Assembly (NCBI GenBank): GCA_021769625.1
Contig: JAETSN010000017.1
Coordinates: forward strand, 1 to 64,000
Reading direction: 5' to 3'
Origin: [Clostridium] symbiosum
GTDB taxonomy: Bacteria > Bacillota > Clostridia > Lachnospirales > Lachnospiraceae
Length of the DNA stretch: 64,000 nt
Shown: piece by piece, positions 32,624-41,580 of the stretch
Position numbering within the stretch: position 1 is the first letter of the stretch
Layout: each line of letters starts with the position of its first letter
Translations under genes and position numbers: made by a program
The notes under the pieces: generated by a model
Told to the model about the DNA's origin: nothing
Database searches by the model: none
Seen by the model: the letters and a program-made list of their open reading frames with translations, nothing else

Positions 32624-33400
32624 CTAATGATTTGCCTTTGCAAAGGGACAACGCCTCCCAATACATTGATTATTTTGTGCGGAATGTCTGCAGATGATCT
32701 CCGGTTTCTCCATCCTCACGTTAAAATTCTCTGCCGTAAAATCGATTGCTGACAGTATAGATAAATAAGAATCCCTTTTACAGCACCGCGGCCCGCCAAT
32801 CTGTCCTATTTCGCCAAGCGACTTTGCCGTCATCCGGTGTGAAAGACCGAATGGTTCTTCTGTCAGGGGAGTGGATTCAGAAATGATAGAAATAAACATT
32901 CCTGTACTGATACCTGCTCCACAGGCGCCCCAAAAACCGCAGGCGCCTCCGGGAACACTCCTGCCGCGGTTCATCATTTCCGCCAACGATGTTTCCAGAT
33001 CTATATTTCCGCCGGCGTTTTTGTAAGCTGTTAAAAGCGCCGCCCCGACCATAACATGATGCTCCGGGCCATGCATATGGCAGAAAGGCAACGCCATCAT
33101 TTTCTCAATAATTTCCACCGGATCTTTCGATGTTTCAGCCAGACATAAACCTACAATTGCATCCATGCCCGCAGTATGGCATTCATTGCAGACATAATGG
33201 CCATGAATGCACCTGGCCTTACTGTGCTCCTTCTTATGGCATACCGCACACTCCATAAGTTCATCTTTCTCAAGATATTCAAGCGGTGCGCCGCAGATCA
33301 AACATTCTTCCTGCAGCCGCAATCCTTCCTGTCTGTTTCCTTTGTGAAACTGCTCCATTGCATCCAATTCTTTTTGATTGCCCTCAATGATCATCTGCAT
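32624..33400 (-). CDS. DUF5714 metal-binding-like protein, intact copy
   Basis: 258 residues with 17 or so cysteines. An N-terminal ribbon (CLICGAPL, CAVCHKKE, CIHGHYVCNECH) leads into PFCHMHGPEHHVMVGAALL, GACGFWGACGAGISTGMF, GGPRCCKRDSYLS and a final CRHSAQNNQCIGRRCPF. This is the DUF5714 family, common in methanogens and anaerobic Firmicutes; activity is unknown but several metal sites are likely. The ribosome site GGGGGGAC is weak. A broken duplicate lies 2.4 kb away. Confidence 0.8.
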   Translation of the reverse strand: MQMIIEGNQKELDAMEQFHKGNRQEGLRLQEECLICGAPLEYLEKDELMECAVCHKKEHSKARCIHGHYVCNECHTAGMDAIVGLCLAETSKDPVEIIEKMMALPFCHMHGPEHHVMVGAALLTAYKNAGGNIDLETSLAEMMNRGRSVPGGACGFWGACGAGISTGMFISIISESTPLTEEPFGLSHRMTAKSLGEIGQIGGPRCCKRDSYLSILSAIDFTAENFNVRMEKPEIICRHSAQNNQCIGRRCPFAKANH

Positions 33401-33419
33401 GTCCCCCTCTTTGAGATCG

Positions 33420-33540
33420 TTAAACAGTTCTGTCTTCCTGTACTATGGCTATGCATGATTATCGGTTTTCCAGCACCACTTTGCAATCTTTTCAGCCAAA
33501 GCGTCATCCATTTTGCCATAAGGTATTCGGATCGTTCCCA
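33420..33540 (-). pseudogene. 3' fragment of the DUF1801 gene
   Basis: Encodes the terminal IRIPYGKMDDALAEKIAKWCW and the closing DNHA, nearly identical to the end of the gene at 30784-31380. The upstream part is missing; AT-rich DNA of the wadjet side follows. Confidence 0.85.
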
Positions 33541-33596
33541 TATCCAGTTAAAACATGTTATGTCCATGAAATCTTTCTTTACAGCGTATATTTTAT

Positions 33597-34808
33597 TTAA
33601 ACAATACATTCCTGCTCCAGCTTCACCCCGGCCGACAACATATACGCAAGAACATCTGCGTACCGGGCAACCGGATTTTCCTTTAATATCCTCTCTATTC
33701 CGGCACGGTCATTTTCTGTCAGCGGCCTGCCGTACTCTTCGTACTCTGTCAGGGTATCCAGATCCATCCTGTAGCATGTAAAAGGAATTCCCGTCTTCCT
33801 GCACAGATCCTCATAGATCAGAAAGCCTCCCACATCAATGTCTCCAAAATGACAGTAACAGGCATCCGGAAACATATGATATATCTTTTGCAGCAGTATG
33901 CGTCTGACACCGTTGTGATACCCTCCCAGATAGATCATAAGGCTTTCCCCTTCCTCCCATCTGAAAAAGGTCGTAAGATTTTCAATTGTGATCACCCTGC
34001 GGATCCTCACCCCATCCTCAAAACTGACCTTCTCGATATCTTCCCCGGAGATTCCCAATCCCTGACGCAGCTCCCCGACTTTAAACACACTCTCCCCTAT
34101 TCTGATTGAAACATTCCCCTTAAAATACACATAGTTTGGCGTGTGATAAATTCCATATTCCGCAAGGATCTCATTCAGATCCTTCTCCTGATATCCCTCT
34201 CCGAAAGTGCGCATCGCTCTCGCAATTTTCCCTCTCAGCGATTCGAATACCTTGGAGTCATGAAAATGTTTTATGGAAAATTCTCTGATATAGCAGTTTC
34301 TGTCATTCCTTTCGATCTCTCCTATCCCCGTCAGAAAAATTTCCGTCTCTGCCGGATTTGACAGATCCATAAATTCCTTTACCGGCTGCGCGTTTTTCAG
34401 GCGTTCGTCCAGATACTCTATGAGCGCCTGACAGACCGGCGTATCAAAACGCTCCCGCAGCTTCGCAAGAAGAGCCCTGTTTTCTCTGATCCTGTCCGCC
34501 CTGGATACTCTGGACACATAAGCGTAAGCTTCCTCCAGATTTTCGGTGCGCAAAACCACTTTTGAGATAATGTGGCCCTCCTTCCCCTTCTTCCATATGA
34601 TGTCGATAAGCCCCCGCCACTCAAGTTCCTGCATGGCCGCATGGATCTCCTCATAGGCAAGAGAACTCTCGTCAAAATATGCAGGAATGTTTTTTTTGTT
34701 AAAGGGAAATGCAATGTGCACTGTCACCTTATTTTTCCCGCTAAACAACGTGCTGTCCTCATAGGAATCCAAGAGCCTGTCCATAATTTTTTTATCATAC
34801 CGCACCAT
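33597..34808 (-). CDS. jetD: Wadjet nuclease subunit JetD
   Basis: 403 residues. The C-terminal half is a Toprim domain: the acidic Glu in ITIENLTTFF, Gly-rich LMIYLGGYHNGV, and the DxD of CHFGDIDVGGFLIYEDL. This is the DNA-cleaving subunit of Wadjet, which cuts circular plasmids after loop extrusion by JetABC. The N-terminal half (winged helices, DLSNPAETEIFLTGIGEIER) docks to the SMC complex. The start overlaps the jetC end by 14 bases, and the gene is last in jetABCD. Confidence 0.9.
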   Translation of the reverse strand: MVRYDKKIMDRLLDSYEDSTLFSGKNKVTVHIAFPFNKKNIPAYFDESSLAYEEIHAAMQELEWRGLIDIIWKKGKEGHIISKVVLRTENLEEAYAYVSRVSRADRIRENRALLAKLRERFDTPVCQALIEYLDERLKNAQPVKEFMDLSNPAETEIFLTGIGEIERNDRNCYIREFSIKHFHDSKVFESLRGKIARAMRTFGEGYQEKDLNEILAEYGIYHTPNYVYFKGNVSIRIGESVFKVGELRQGLGISGEDIEKVSFEDGVRIRRVITIENLTTFFRWEEGESLMIYLGGYHNGVRRILLQKIYHMFPDACYCHFGDIDVGGFLIYEDLCRKTGIPFTCYRMDLDTLTEYEEYGRPLTENDRAGIERILKENPVARYADVLAYMLSAGVKLEQECIV

Positions 34809-37800
34809 TGTGATACCTCTCCACAAAGCTGACCTTCTCATCCGTCATCACAAGCAGGGTCTCCTCCACGGACGGACTGATGTACTGGATCTTATCAGGC
34901 GGCGCAGCAATAATGATCTGCAGCGGCAGTCTCCTCAAAAATTCCAGCACTCCTCCTATGCGCTCATCATCCATGTTGTTGAAAGCTTCATCAAACATGA
35001 CAAGGCCGATCGCCTCTCCGCCGATATTATTGCCGTAGAGCTGCACGAAGGAAGCCGCCACAGTGACATAAAAAGGTGTCTGCGTCTCACCGCCGCTCTT
35101 TTCCTCGCACACTTTGGAATAATAGGAATAACTGTCGTCGCTGTGTACTATCTTAATATCATAGTCCATGTACGTTCTGTAATCAGTAAACTCATCCAGA
35201 GCCTGCGCGCTGTTCTCATTGTCCAGGGCCAGTTTCTCAAACAGTTCATCGATGACTTCCTTATGGTTCTCATGGAACAGCCCGCTGAAGATAGACTCTC
35301 CCTGTATGGCATTAAAATCGTCCATGATCATCTCATAATACTGTCTGTACCGTTTGCTGGGCTGATGGATGAACTCATATTTCTCATTGCTGAAAATGAT
35401 ATCTCTGAGCGCTCTGTTCAGTTCCTTAAACTCACTCTGTGCCTGTTTCATATTCTCCTGCAGCTTGGCCAGAAACTGCTCTCTGAATTCCTCCTCCGCC
35501 GCCTGTCTGGCCGATTGTACCTTCTCCTCATAATTCAGAAGTTCCGACATGCGAAGCCTCTCATAGACCTCGGCAAAGTCCGGGTAGCCCTCCATACTGG
35601 GGGCGGCGCCGAAATCATGCTCCGTCTTGTAGGAGACCATGGCATTTACCATATCGTCCCTGGCGCGTTCCGTGGTGGTTGCATTGGCTTTCTTTCTCCG
35701 GGCAAAATTATCGCGGAACTGTTCAAAGGTTTTATCCCCGGTCTGCTTTTCGTAGTCGCTATTCCACGCCGGCAGCGCATCCTCCGCTGCCGCCCCCAGC
35801 CTTACAACAGCCTCCTGTTTGAGAGCGCGCTCCCCCCGCAGCCTCTCCATCTCCTTTTTATAATCTTCTATCTTCTGCTCATACCGTCCTGTCTCCTGAT
35901 TCCATTTTCCCAACTGAATGTCAAGTTCGCTGATCATTGTCTCCAGCGTCTGAAGCTGGATCCTCTTCTGAATCATCGTGGCATTTTTCTCAAGCGTAGC
36001 TATGTTCTTTTTACACTTGTCCATCCCCGCCCGTATGGTTTTTATTCTGGTAAGCACATCCAGTCTGTACTGAATATCAACATCCGCATCCACACTCAGG
36101 GCGTCCGTCACCTGTGTGAGATGATTTAACTGGTTCTGCATTCCGCAAATTTCTTCGGATATCTGTTCTCTCTCCCTTACCGCCTGCTCAAGCTGCACTC
36201 TCACTGCATTCTGCCCGATAAAGGGCGTCTCAAAAATTGCCGGCCTGATGGCGCTCGCCACATGATTTTGATACTTCATACATTCTTTCGTGATGGAAAC
36301 GGGATAATTTTTCAGTTCACTGTAATGCTTACACATATAGACCTTGCCCAGAATCATATTGATAAACTGGCTGGCATACCGGTTTTTGGAGGAAACCACC
36401 GCCGCAAGCGTTCCCTCCGGCGCCTCGCTGTACTTTTCCAGCTTTCTGGTATTGATCAATCCCACCCCATACGCCTTTTTCCCCTTGCGCAGCCCGTCAT
36501 AGACTCCCAGTGCAATATCAAAATTCTCCGGCTCCACCAGAATATAAAAGCGTTGAGTATTCAGATAGCCTTCCACCGCATTCCGCCACTGCTCATCCGA
36601 AATTTCCAGCAGTTCGCACAGAATTCTCGGCTCCGGTTTTCGACCGATCCGGGCAAATTCCTCCTCGATCGCCTGTCTGACTTTTACTACCTCCTCCGGA
36701 TAAGTCAGTTTTTTCTGCCTCAGCCGTTCTATCTTTTTATCCAGCTCAAGGCGCTCTGTCTTTCTGTCATTCAACTGTACCTGCAGTTTCGCACTCTCCA
36801 GCTGATTTTCGTCATACATCCGCTTTTTGCAGGCGATTATTTCCTTCGTGAGAAATTTAACCCCGGAAATATCCTCCTGTATCTCCAGATTTTTTAATAT
36901 CCTGTCATACTCCCTGAAGCAGGGATCCGCGTCCTTTAATGTAAGCAGCTTCATCACCTGACTGCGGGAAACTCTTACGCTGGCAAGCAGATCCTTCCGC
37001 TCTTCCTCCTGCTCCTGCAGCGCCATCTGCAGTTTCTGCAATTCTTTCTTCTGCCCGTCCAACGCAAGAAAATCCTCATCCTTTGAAAGCTCCGCCATCA
37101 ACGCATCCCGGATCTGTTGGCGCTCGCTTTTCTCGTCTGCCGTCGCTTTGATCTTCTTTTCCTGCTGTTCCAGCCGGTATTTCTCCATCTGCAGCTGACT
37201 TTTCGCTTCTGAGATACGCTCTCCCAGAATATCGGCCTCGGCTCTCTCCAAAAAATAATCGTACATTTTGTCTTTCCCAAGGCCATCCATCACATGAGAA
37301 TGATACCTCTCAATGATCTCCAGCCTGGCGATCCGGCGTTTCACACTCTCCAGAGTCTTTTCCAGCTCCTGATAGGTTCTGACGTTCTCCCGCAGAATAT
37401 CAATGTTGACTTCCTTCTCGTCCAACACATAGGAATATACAAAATCCTTGATATCGTCGATGGGCCGAAACGCCAGCGCTTTGGGAATGAGTGTGAAAAA
37501 CTTGTCCTCGATCCTCCCGAAACGGGTTTTTACCATCTTTTTTGCCTCTACCGCCGTCTTGCACCACATTTTGATTTTTCCGCTGTTTGCGCTGTGAAAC
37601 TGATTGATAGATCTCGGCGTTTTCCCCTGAAAAAACATATCGTCCGTAAATCTGGTATGGTTCATCAGATAGCGGACTGTCTTCTCCTGTCCTTCAGAGG
37701 CGGAGTCGATCACTGCCCCAACCACAAAATACTGCTGCCTGCTGTCTTCATAAAACTCCAGTGCGACATGCGCGCTGATTTCTCCGTTCCTCTCATAAGG

Positions 37801-38037
37801 CTTATTTTCTTTCCCCGTCTTGCAGCGTATGTACCCCGCAAGTTTCCTTTTTCCGTTTTCATGGGCAGCCCTGTTGAAATAATTCGCAGTACAGGTGACC
37901 ACAAACTGGATCGCATCCAAAATAGTCGATTTCCCGGCTCCGTTTTCCCCCGAAAGAAGCGTGGAAGCCCCGAACTCTATAGTGGTATTGGTAAAGCGGT
38001 GCCAGTTAATCAGCTTCACTCTCGTCAGTGTCTTCAT
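34795..38037 (-). CDS. jetC: Wadjet SMC-like ATPase JetC
   Basis: 1080 residues, MukB/SbcC-like. Walker A LSGENGAGKST near residue 37, long coiled coils (about 270-450 and 620-800) around a central hinge-like domain (RILCELLEISDEQWRNAVEG), and a C-terminal head with signature EEKSGGETQTP and Walker B LVMFDEAFNNMDDERI. The motor of the Wadjet complex, extruding DNA loops to recognise small circular DNA. It overlaps jetB by 32 bases at the ATG with GGGAGCGAG upstream. ATPase motifs are all intact. Confidence 0.93.
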   Translation of the reverse strand: MKTLTRVKLINWHRFTNTTIEFGASTLLSGENGAGKSTILDAIQFVVTCTANYFNRAAHENGKRKLAGYIRCKTGKENKPYERNGEISAHVALEFYEDSRQQYFVVGAVIDSASEGQEKTVRYLMNHTRFTDDMFFQGKTPRSINQFHSANSGKIKMWCKTAVEAKKMVKTRFGRIEDKFFTLIPKALAFRPIDDIKDFVYSYVLDEKEVNIDILRENVRTYQELEKTLESVKRRIARLEIIERYHSHVMDGLGKDKMYDYFLERAEADILGERISEAKSQLQMEKYRLEQQEKKIKATADEKSERQQIRDALMAELSKDEDFLALDGQKKELQKLQMALQEQEEERKDLLASVRVSRSQVMKLLTLKDADPCFREYDRILKNLEIQEDISGVKFLTKEIIACKKRMYDENQLESAKLQVQLNDRKTERLELDKKIERLRQKKLTYPEEVVKVRQAIEEEFARIGRKPEPRILCELLEISDEQWRNAVEGYLNTQRFYILVEPENFDIALGVYDGLRKGKKAYGVGLINTRKLEKYSEAPEGTLAAVVSSKNRYASQFINMILGKVYMCKHYSELKNYPVSITKECMKYQNHVASAIRPAIFETPFIGQNAVRVQLEQAVREREQISEEICGMQNQLNHLTQVTDALSVDADVDIQYRLDVLTRIKTIRAGMDKCKKNIATLEKNATMIQKRIQLQTLETMISELDIQLGKWNQETGRYEQKIEDYKKEMERLRGERALKQEAVVRLGAAAEDALPAWNSDYEKQTGDKTFEQFRDNFARRKKANATTTERARDDMVNAMVSYKTEHDFGAAPSMEGYPDFAEVYERLRMSELLNYEEKVQSARQAAEEEFREQFLAKLQENMKQAQSEFKELNRALRDIIFSNEKYEFIHQPSKRYRQYYEMIMDDFNAIQGESIFSGLFHENHKEVIDELFEKLALDNENSAQALDEFTDYRTYMDYDIKIVHSDDSYSYYSKVCEEKSGGETQTPFYVTVAASFVQLYGNNIGGEAIGLVMFDEAFNNMDDERIGGVLEFLRRLPLQIIIAAPPDKIQYISPSVEETLLVMTDEKVSFVERYHNGAV

Positions 38038-38632
38038 CCGCTCTCGCTCCCTTTCTGTATATTTCCAGTTTGTCATAAGCCTGCTTGATATCTTCCACTC
38101 TCACGGCCATCAGAATGGAATCAAAAATCAATATTCTGGAATCTTCATTTTCCAGATTTCTGTCCAGTATTTCAATCAGCTGAAAGCGCTTAAACAGGCT
38201 CAGGGCATTTCTCATCGTTGTCTTATCGATCAGCTTGTCCCTGATCTTTAAACTCATAAACTTTTCATGGATATCTCCCAGATTTATGATCACCTCGTCA
38301 GCCGCGGACAGTTCTCTTTTCTTCTCATCAAACAGGACCCGCAGAATCAGCAGAATGACAGACTCGTACAGTTTCAGGTTCATCCTGTTAAAATTGAACA
38401 GATTCGTCAGCTGGACCACACCGTATTCCTCATTGATCTCCAGCCGGTATCCCAGCAGAGACAGATACTCCGCCATCTCAGCTTTATGTTTCAGCACAAA
38501 ATAGTAGTCGGATCTGGCCGTGACATTCCCCTTGCACAAAAAGCAGGTGCCAAGCAGCCTGTTGCAGATCCTGACAAAATTATCCTTATCCCTTTGAAGC
38601 ATTCCGTCAAGCAAATTCATATTAATCGCCAC
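38006..38632 (-). CDS. jetB: Wadjet subunit JetB (DUF4194)
   Basis: 208 residues, a MukE-like winged-helix protein: FVRICNRLLGTCFLCKG, YFVLKHKAEMAEYLSLLGYRL, ESVILLILRVLFDEKK, then KFMSLKIRDKLIDKTTMRNAL. The C-terminal tail is acidic and charged. The GTG at 38632 follows GGGAGGGAA; an ATG 12 bases in is also possible. It bridges JetA to the JetC heads. Confidence 0.88.
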   Translation of the reverse strand: MAINMNLLDGMLQRDKDNFVRICNRLLGTCFLCKGNVTARSDYYFVLKHKAEMAEYLSLLGYRLEINEEYGVVQLTNLFNFNRMNLKLYESVILLILRVLFDEKKRELSAADEVIINLGDIHEKFMSLKIRDKLIDKTTMRNALSLFKRFQLIEILDRNLENEDSRILIFDSILMAVRVEDIKQAYDKLEIYRKGARADEDTDESEAD

Positions 38633-38646
38633 GTTCCCTCCCGCTG

Positions 38647-40026
38647 TTACTTTTTCAGGCGGATCACAAAATCTTTAAACTGGTAACCGTTTCTTTCCCC
38701 ATACTCTTTCAGTTCAACCACATAGTCCATGTTCTTCCTCTGCCCGTACAGTCTGATATAGATGATCTTCACAAAGTCCTCTGTATTCTCCAGCGGAAAC
38801 TGTGACGCGAGGAGTTCCCTTTTCTCCCCGAGCTGCGCTTTGACATAGGCATTGATCTTTGGCACGCTCAGCACCCTCTGCATTTTCTCCGCCATCCTGC
38901 GCAGTTTCTCCTGGCGCATGATAAGATCCGGTTCCGCATCCGCTATCTCCTCCGGCTTAAATTCCTTTCTTCCTTCCACAGGCGAATAAAACGATCTCTC
39001 GTCCAGAAAGCCGACGCTGTAAATCCGAATCAGTTCATCCAGAAAGCCGATCCTGTAAATGCCGCCGGGATTCATCTGCTCCGCAGTGATCCTCTCATTG
39101 ATCCCCATCAGAATCTCCTTGATCTGTCCCCTGACGTCCTCGCTTCCCGTCAGCATAAAGCGCGCGCGGTTTACCGCCGAGCGCTGGTATTGGGTATTTT
39201 TCTGATTGATTTCTTTCAGGATGTCATCCATATTCTGAAAAGCATCTACGATACTGTGGAGATATTGATAGACCAGCTCTTCTGCGGCTTCCTTTGAAAC
39301 TTCCTTAATTCCGGCAATCTCCGCCGCGGCCTTTTCCACATAGGCCTTGCTGCGGCTTTTGTTTTCCAGCCGCTCTATGATCTCCGGCCTGAATTTTGAT
39401 ACATTATCGGAAGTCAGAAGTCTGTGATATGCCTTGTCCACTATATTGGTAATATAATCATTAAACAGGGCATCCATGATCTCCGCCACTGTTTTATGTC
39501 TTGTCAGATCATCAATATAATGTTTGATATTGGAATTTAAATTTTTCAGGCCTGTGATCAGCAGATCCGTATTCTCCAGAATCTGCATGAGAACTACGCC
39601 GGGATGGTCGGTGCTGCTGCGCACCAGAGAGTAGATCGTATAAATATATCCCTGATATTCAATCTGCCTCCCCTCGGCAATTTCTAAAAGAGTTTTGACA
39701 ATTTTGACTGCGTACTCCTTGAAGTTCACTCTCTGCACATAGCTTTTATCCGTTTCAATCTCTATCCAGCCATAATACTCCAACCGCCGCAGCATCCAAT
39801 TTGCCTTGCCCCTGTTGTCTGCCTCCGCCAGCTCCTCATCCGCAAAATCCGCCGCATTCGCCTGCTCAAAATAGTACTGCAGTTCATCCACCAGCACATC
39901 CCTTTCCACGCCGAAAGAAAGCTGGTTATCCATAATGGAAAACAGCCTGCAGATACACTCCCAGTATACCCGTTTATTGGGAGACGCCAACGGCACGAAA
40001 AAACTGTCTGATAGGATATCGAACAT
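38647..40026 (-). CDS. jetA: Wadjet kleisin JetA (DUF5716 type)
   Basis: 459 residues. The ATG at 40026 follows GGAAAGG and gives the family N-terminus MFDILSDSFFVPLASPNKRVYWECI. It is the MukF-like kleisin that closes the SMC ring, with an N-terminal winged helix (GKANWMLRRLEYYGWIEIE), a helical middle and a C-terminal winged helix. Text such as this DUF5716 JetA with a DUF2220-like JetD suggests Wadjet type III rather than II, but the type call is from memory. First gene of jetABCD, with 14 bases to jetB. Confidence 0.88.
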   Translation of the reverse strand: MFDILSDSFFVPLASPNKRVYWECICRLFSIMDNQLSFGVERDVLVDELQYYFEQANAADFADEELAEADNRGKANWMLRRLEYYGWIEIETDKSYVQRVNFKEYAVKIVKTLLEIAEGRQIEYQGYIYTIYSLVRSSTDHPGVVLMQILENTDLLITGLKNLNSNIKHYIDDLTRHKTVAEIMDALFNDYITNIVDKAYHRLLTSDNVSKFRPEIIERLENKSRSKAYVEKAAAEIAGIKEVSKEAAEELVYQYLHSIVDAFQNMDDILKEINQKNTQYQRSAVNRARFMLTGSEDVRGQIKEILMGINERITAEQMNPGGIYRIGFLDELIRIYSVGFLDERSFYSPVEGRKEFKPEEIADAEPDLIMRQEKLRRMAEKMQRVLSVPKINAYVKAQLGEKRELLASQFPLENTEDFVKIIYIRLYGQRKNMDYVVELKEYGERNGYQFKDFVIRLKK

Positions 40027-40117
40027 AAAAAGCCTTTCCAGAAAACTGCTTTTTTCTTTCAATTACATCATTTATTAGGGAATATGTCAACATTGGCATT
40101 ATCTTTTCTGCCGTTTT

Positions 40118-40294
40118 TCATATTCCTTCATACTCCTTTTGAGATATCTCCCTTTCCCTGGGTTTCTCATTTTCCAGCAGTATATATCCTCTCTTATTTT
40201 GAATCTTATTTCAGAATTCTTCTTCTGACAAATGTCTGTCCAGACTATACCAAAACTCTTTATCATCCATCTGCATATATCTGATTTCTGACAC
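40118..40294 (-). pseudogene. Decayed GNAT acetyltransferase gene
   Basis: From a GTG at 40294 with GCGGAGG upstream the frame reads MSEIRYMQMDDKEFWYSLDR then HLSEEEF, an in-frame TGA, and NKIQNKRGYILLENEKP. This is the start of a GNAT N-acetyltransferase; the acetyl-CoA-binding part is missing. It lies between jetA and the DUF1349 gene and is a nonsense-mutated, truncated relic. Confidence 0.75.
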
Positions 40295-40322
40295 GATAAA
40301 TACCTCCGCCAAATTTCGATAT

Positions 40323-40922
40323 TTAATCCGGCTGTTGCCCATCATGGGCTTTCCATTGGCACTCAGTAAGCTTCATGTCAGTAAAAACAGCTTTAAATGA
40401 AGAATCTTCCGGTGAACAGGCATAGATGCCAAACTTAATTTTTCCATCACCTTTATTCATATGGCAAATCCGCATCTGGCTAAAACTTACACCGTCTTCA
40501 GAGCATTCTATACAATAATCATCTTCACGGCGGCTGAAGCGGTACCACATGGATTTTATTGTGGCGGGAATCGCTGTGGTCGCCCAGTCTGAATAGCCTC
40601 CGTTCGTCACAACACTGCCCAAATGCTGAAAATCTCCATTCTCATACTCAACGGAACCCTTAAGCCAGTTCTCACTATCCAGATACATAACAACACCGCA
40701 CTGGTCAAACCGATGACAGCTTTCGGAAAAATCTGTTTTCACTACAAAACTAAAAAACTTCTCATCCGTTTCCATTTGAAAAACCGGCGCGTTATCATTC
40801 TGAAAATGATAATAGGTCCGCTGCCATAGATCCGTATGTGGTGCAGTGACAATTTCCACTCTATTGTCATCTATATGAAAGGCCCTCGGCTCCCGTATCC
40901 ACTTAAAATCTGTTATAACCAT
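40323..40922 (-). CDS. DUF1349 (YesU-like) lectin-fold protein
   Basis: 199 residues. DUF1349 proteins have a concanavalin-like beta sandwich. Typical features: TAPHTDLWQRTYYHF, FSFVVKTDFSESCHRFDQCGVVMYLDSENWLKGSVEYEN (calcium/sugar side), then YCIECSEDGVSFSQMRICH and the final YACSPEDSSFKAVFTD. The start at 40922 is set by AAGGAGGGTGTT; the longer open frame upstream belongs to a topoisomerase remnant. Function unknown; cytoplasmic, no signal peptide. Confidence 0.88.
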   Translation of the reverse strand: MVITDFKWIREPRAFHIDDNRVEIVTAPHTDLWQRTYYHFQNDNAPVFQMETDEKFFSFVVKTDFSESCHRFDQCGVVMYLDSENWLKGSVEYENGDFQHLGSVVTNGGYSDWATTAIPATIKSMWYRFSRREDDYCIECSEDGVSFSQMRICHMNKGDGKIKFGIYACSPEDSSFKAVFTDMKLTECQWKAHDGQQPD

Positions 40923-40959
40923 AACACCCTCCTTCATGATTTCCGACCGTTCCACTAAC

Positions 40960-41250
40960 ATAGTATCACACCCACATCTATATTGCCATTTATTCCTTTT
41001 TCCTGCCGGTAAATTTCTTCTTTGGGAACTCCAGAATAAATTTAAACTGAATGCCGCCTTTCTTTTCGCAGCTTTTTCGCGCTTTACATAGCCGTCTTTC
41101 ACCAGCTTTTCAATGATGTCTGCCCTTGTCGCAGGCGTGCCAGATCCATGCCTGCATGGATTTGTCCTTATTCTCTCCACATCATCGCCCATCTCCTTCG
41201 ATCCGGCATGTTCCATGTGACATTCAGCAGGTCATTCTCCGTGAGGAAAT
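40960..41250 (-). pseudogene. Topoisomerase III (TopB) C-terminal remnant, frameshifted
   Basis: MEHAGSKEMGDDVERIR ... GTPATRADIIEKLVKDGYVKRE is the conserved TopB segment near its active-site domain end; a second frame continues with KGGIQFKFILEFPKKKFTG. An inserted stretch disrupts the normal GLGTPATRA. TopB genes of this kind ride on conjugative elements, so this marks a lost integrative element upstream of the DUF1349 and wadjet genes. Confidence 0.75.
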
Positions 41251-41388
41251 AAATTGTATTGAGCTATAGCCCGTGTGTTAGATTATTGTCAAGTTGAAAT
41301 ACTTTAAATTTACATTCTTTATAACGGAGAAAGCAGCAAACCGAATAACTGATTTACTGCTTTAAGCCTCTCCGCTTCTCTTATAATA

Positions 41389-41577
41389 TTATATTTCAAA
41401 TCTTTTCATTTCTTCCTCTGTCAACAATCTTCCAAGCTGTTTTGATAACATAATAGCCTCTCTTAACCGATATACTTTTCCATCAGAAGGCTCTGTCAAC
41501 CTGCCATCCGGCATTTCCACTCCAAATCTGTCAAAATTATCAAAAACCGCTTTACTCTTTCTTTCTGCCACTATCAT
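41389..41577 (-). CDS. Small hypothetical protein downstream of GNAT
   Basis: 62 residues, charged (RKSKAVFDNFDRFGVEMPDG, LLTEEEMKRFEI). It starts 3 bases after the stop of the GNAT gene, so the two form an operon. The two-gene layout recalls toxin-antitoxin or enzyme-partner pairs, but I do not recognise the family. Confidence 0.55.
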   Translation of the reverse strand: MIVAERKSKAVFDNFDRFGVEMPDGRLTEPSDGKVYRLREAIMLSKQLGRLLTEEEMKRFEI

Positions 41578-41580
41578 TCT

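Larger units (their letters stand above)
32619..33540. repeat. Segmental duplication, copy 2
   Basis: Full-length counterpart of 30168-30874, containing the intact DUF5714 gene and the 3' end of a DUF1801 gene. Homology ends near 33540, one codon-scale step after TTCGGATCGTTCCC. Confidence 0.9.

Noticed and set aside
40923..41216. A single 297-residue protein including DUF1349
   Set aside because: The first ~98 residues are a frameshifted topoisomerase III remnant read through by chance; a strong ribosome site at the internal ATG marks the real DUF1349 start.
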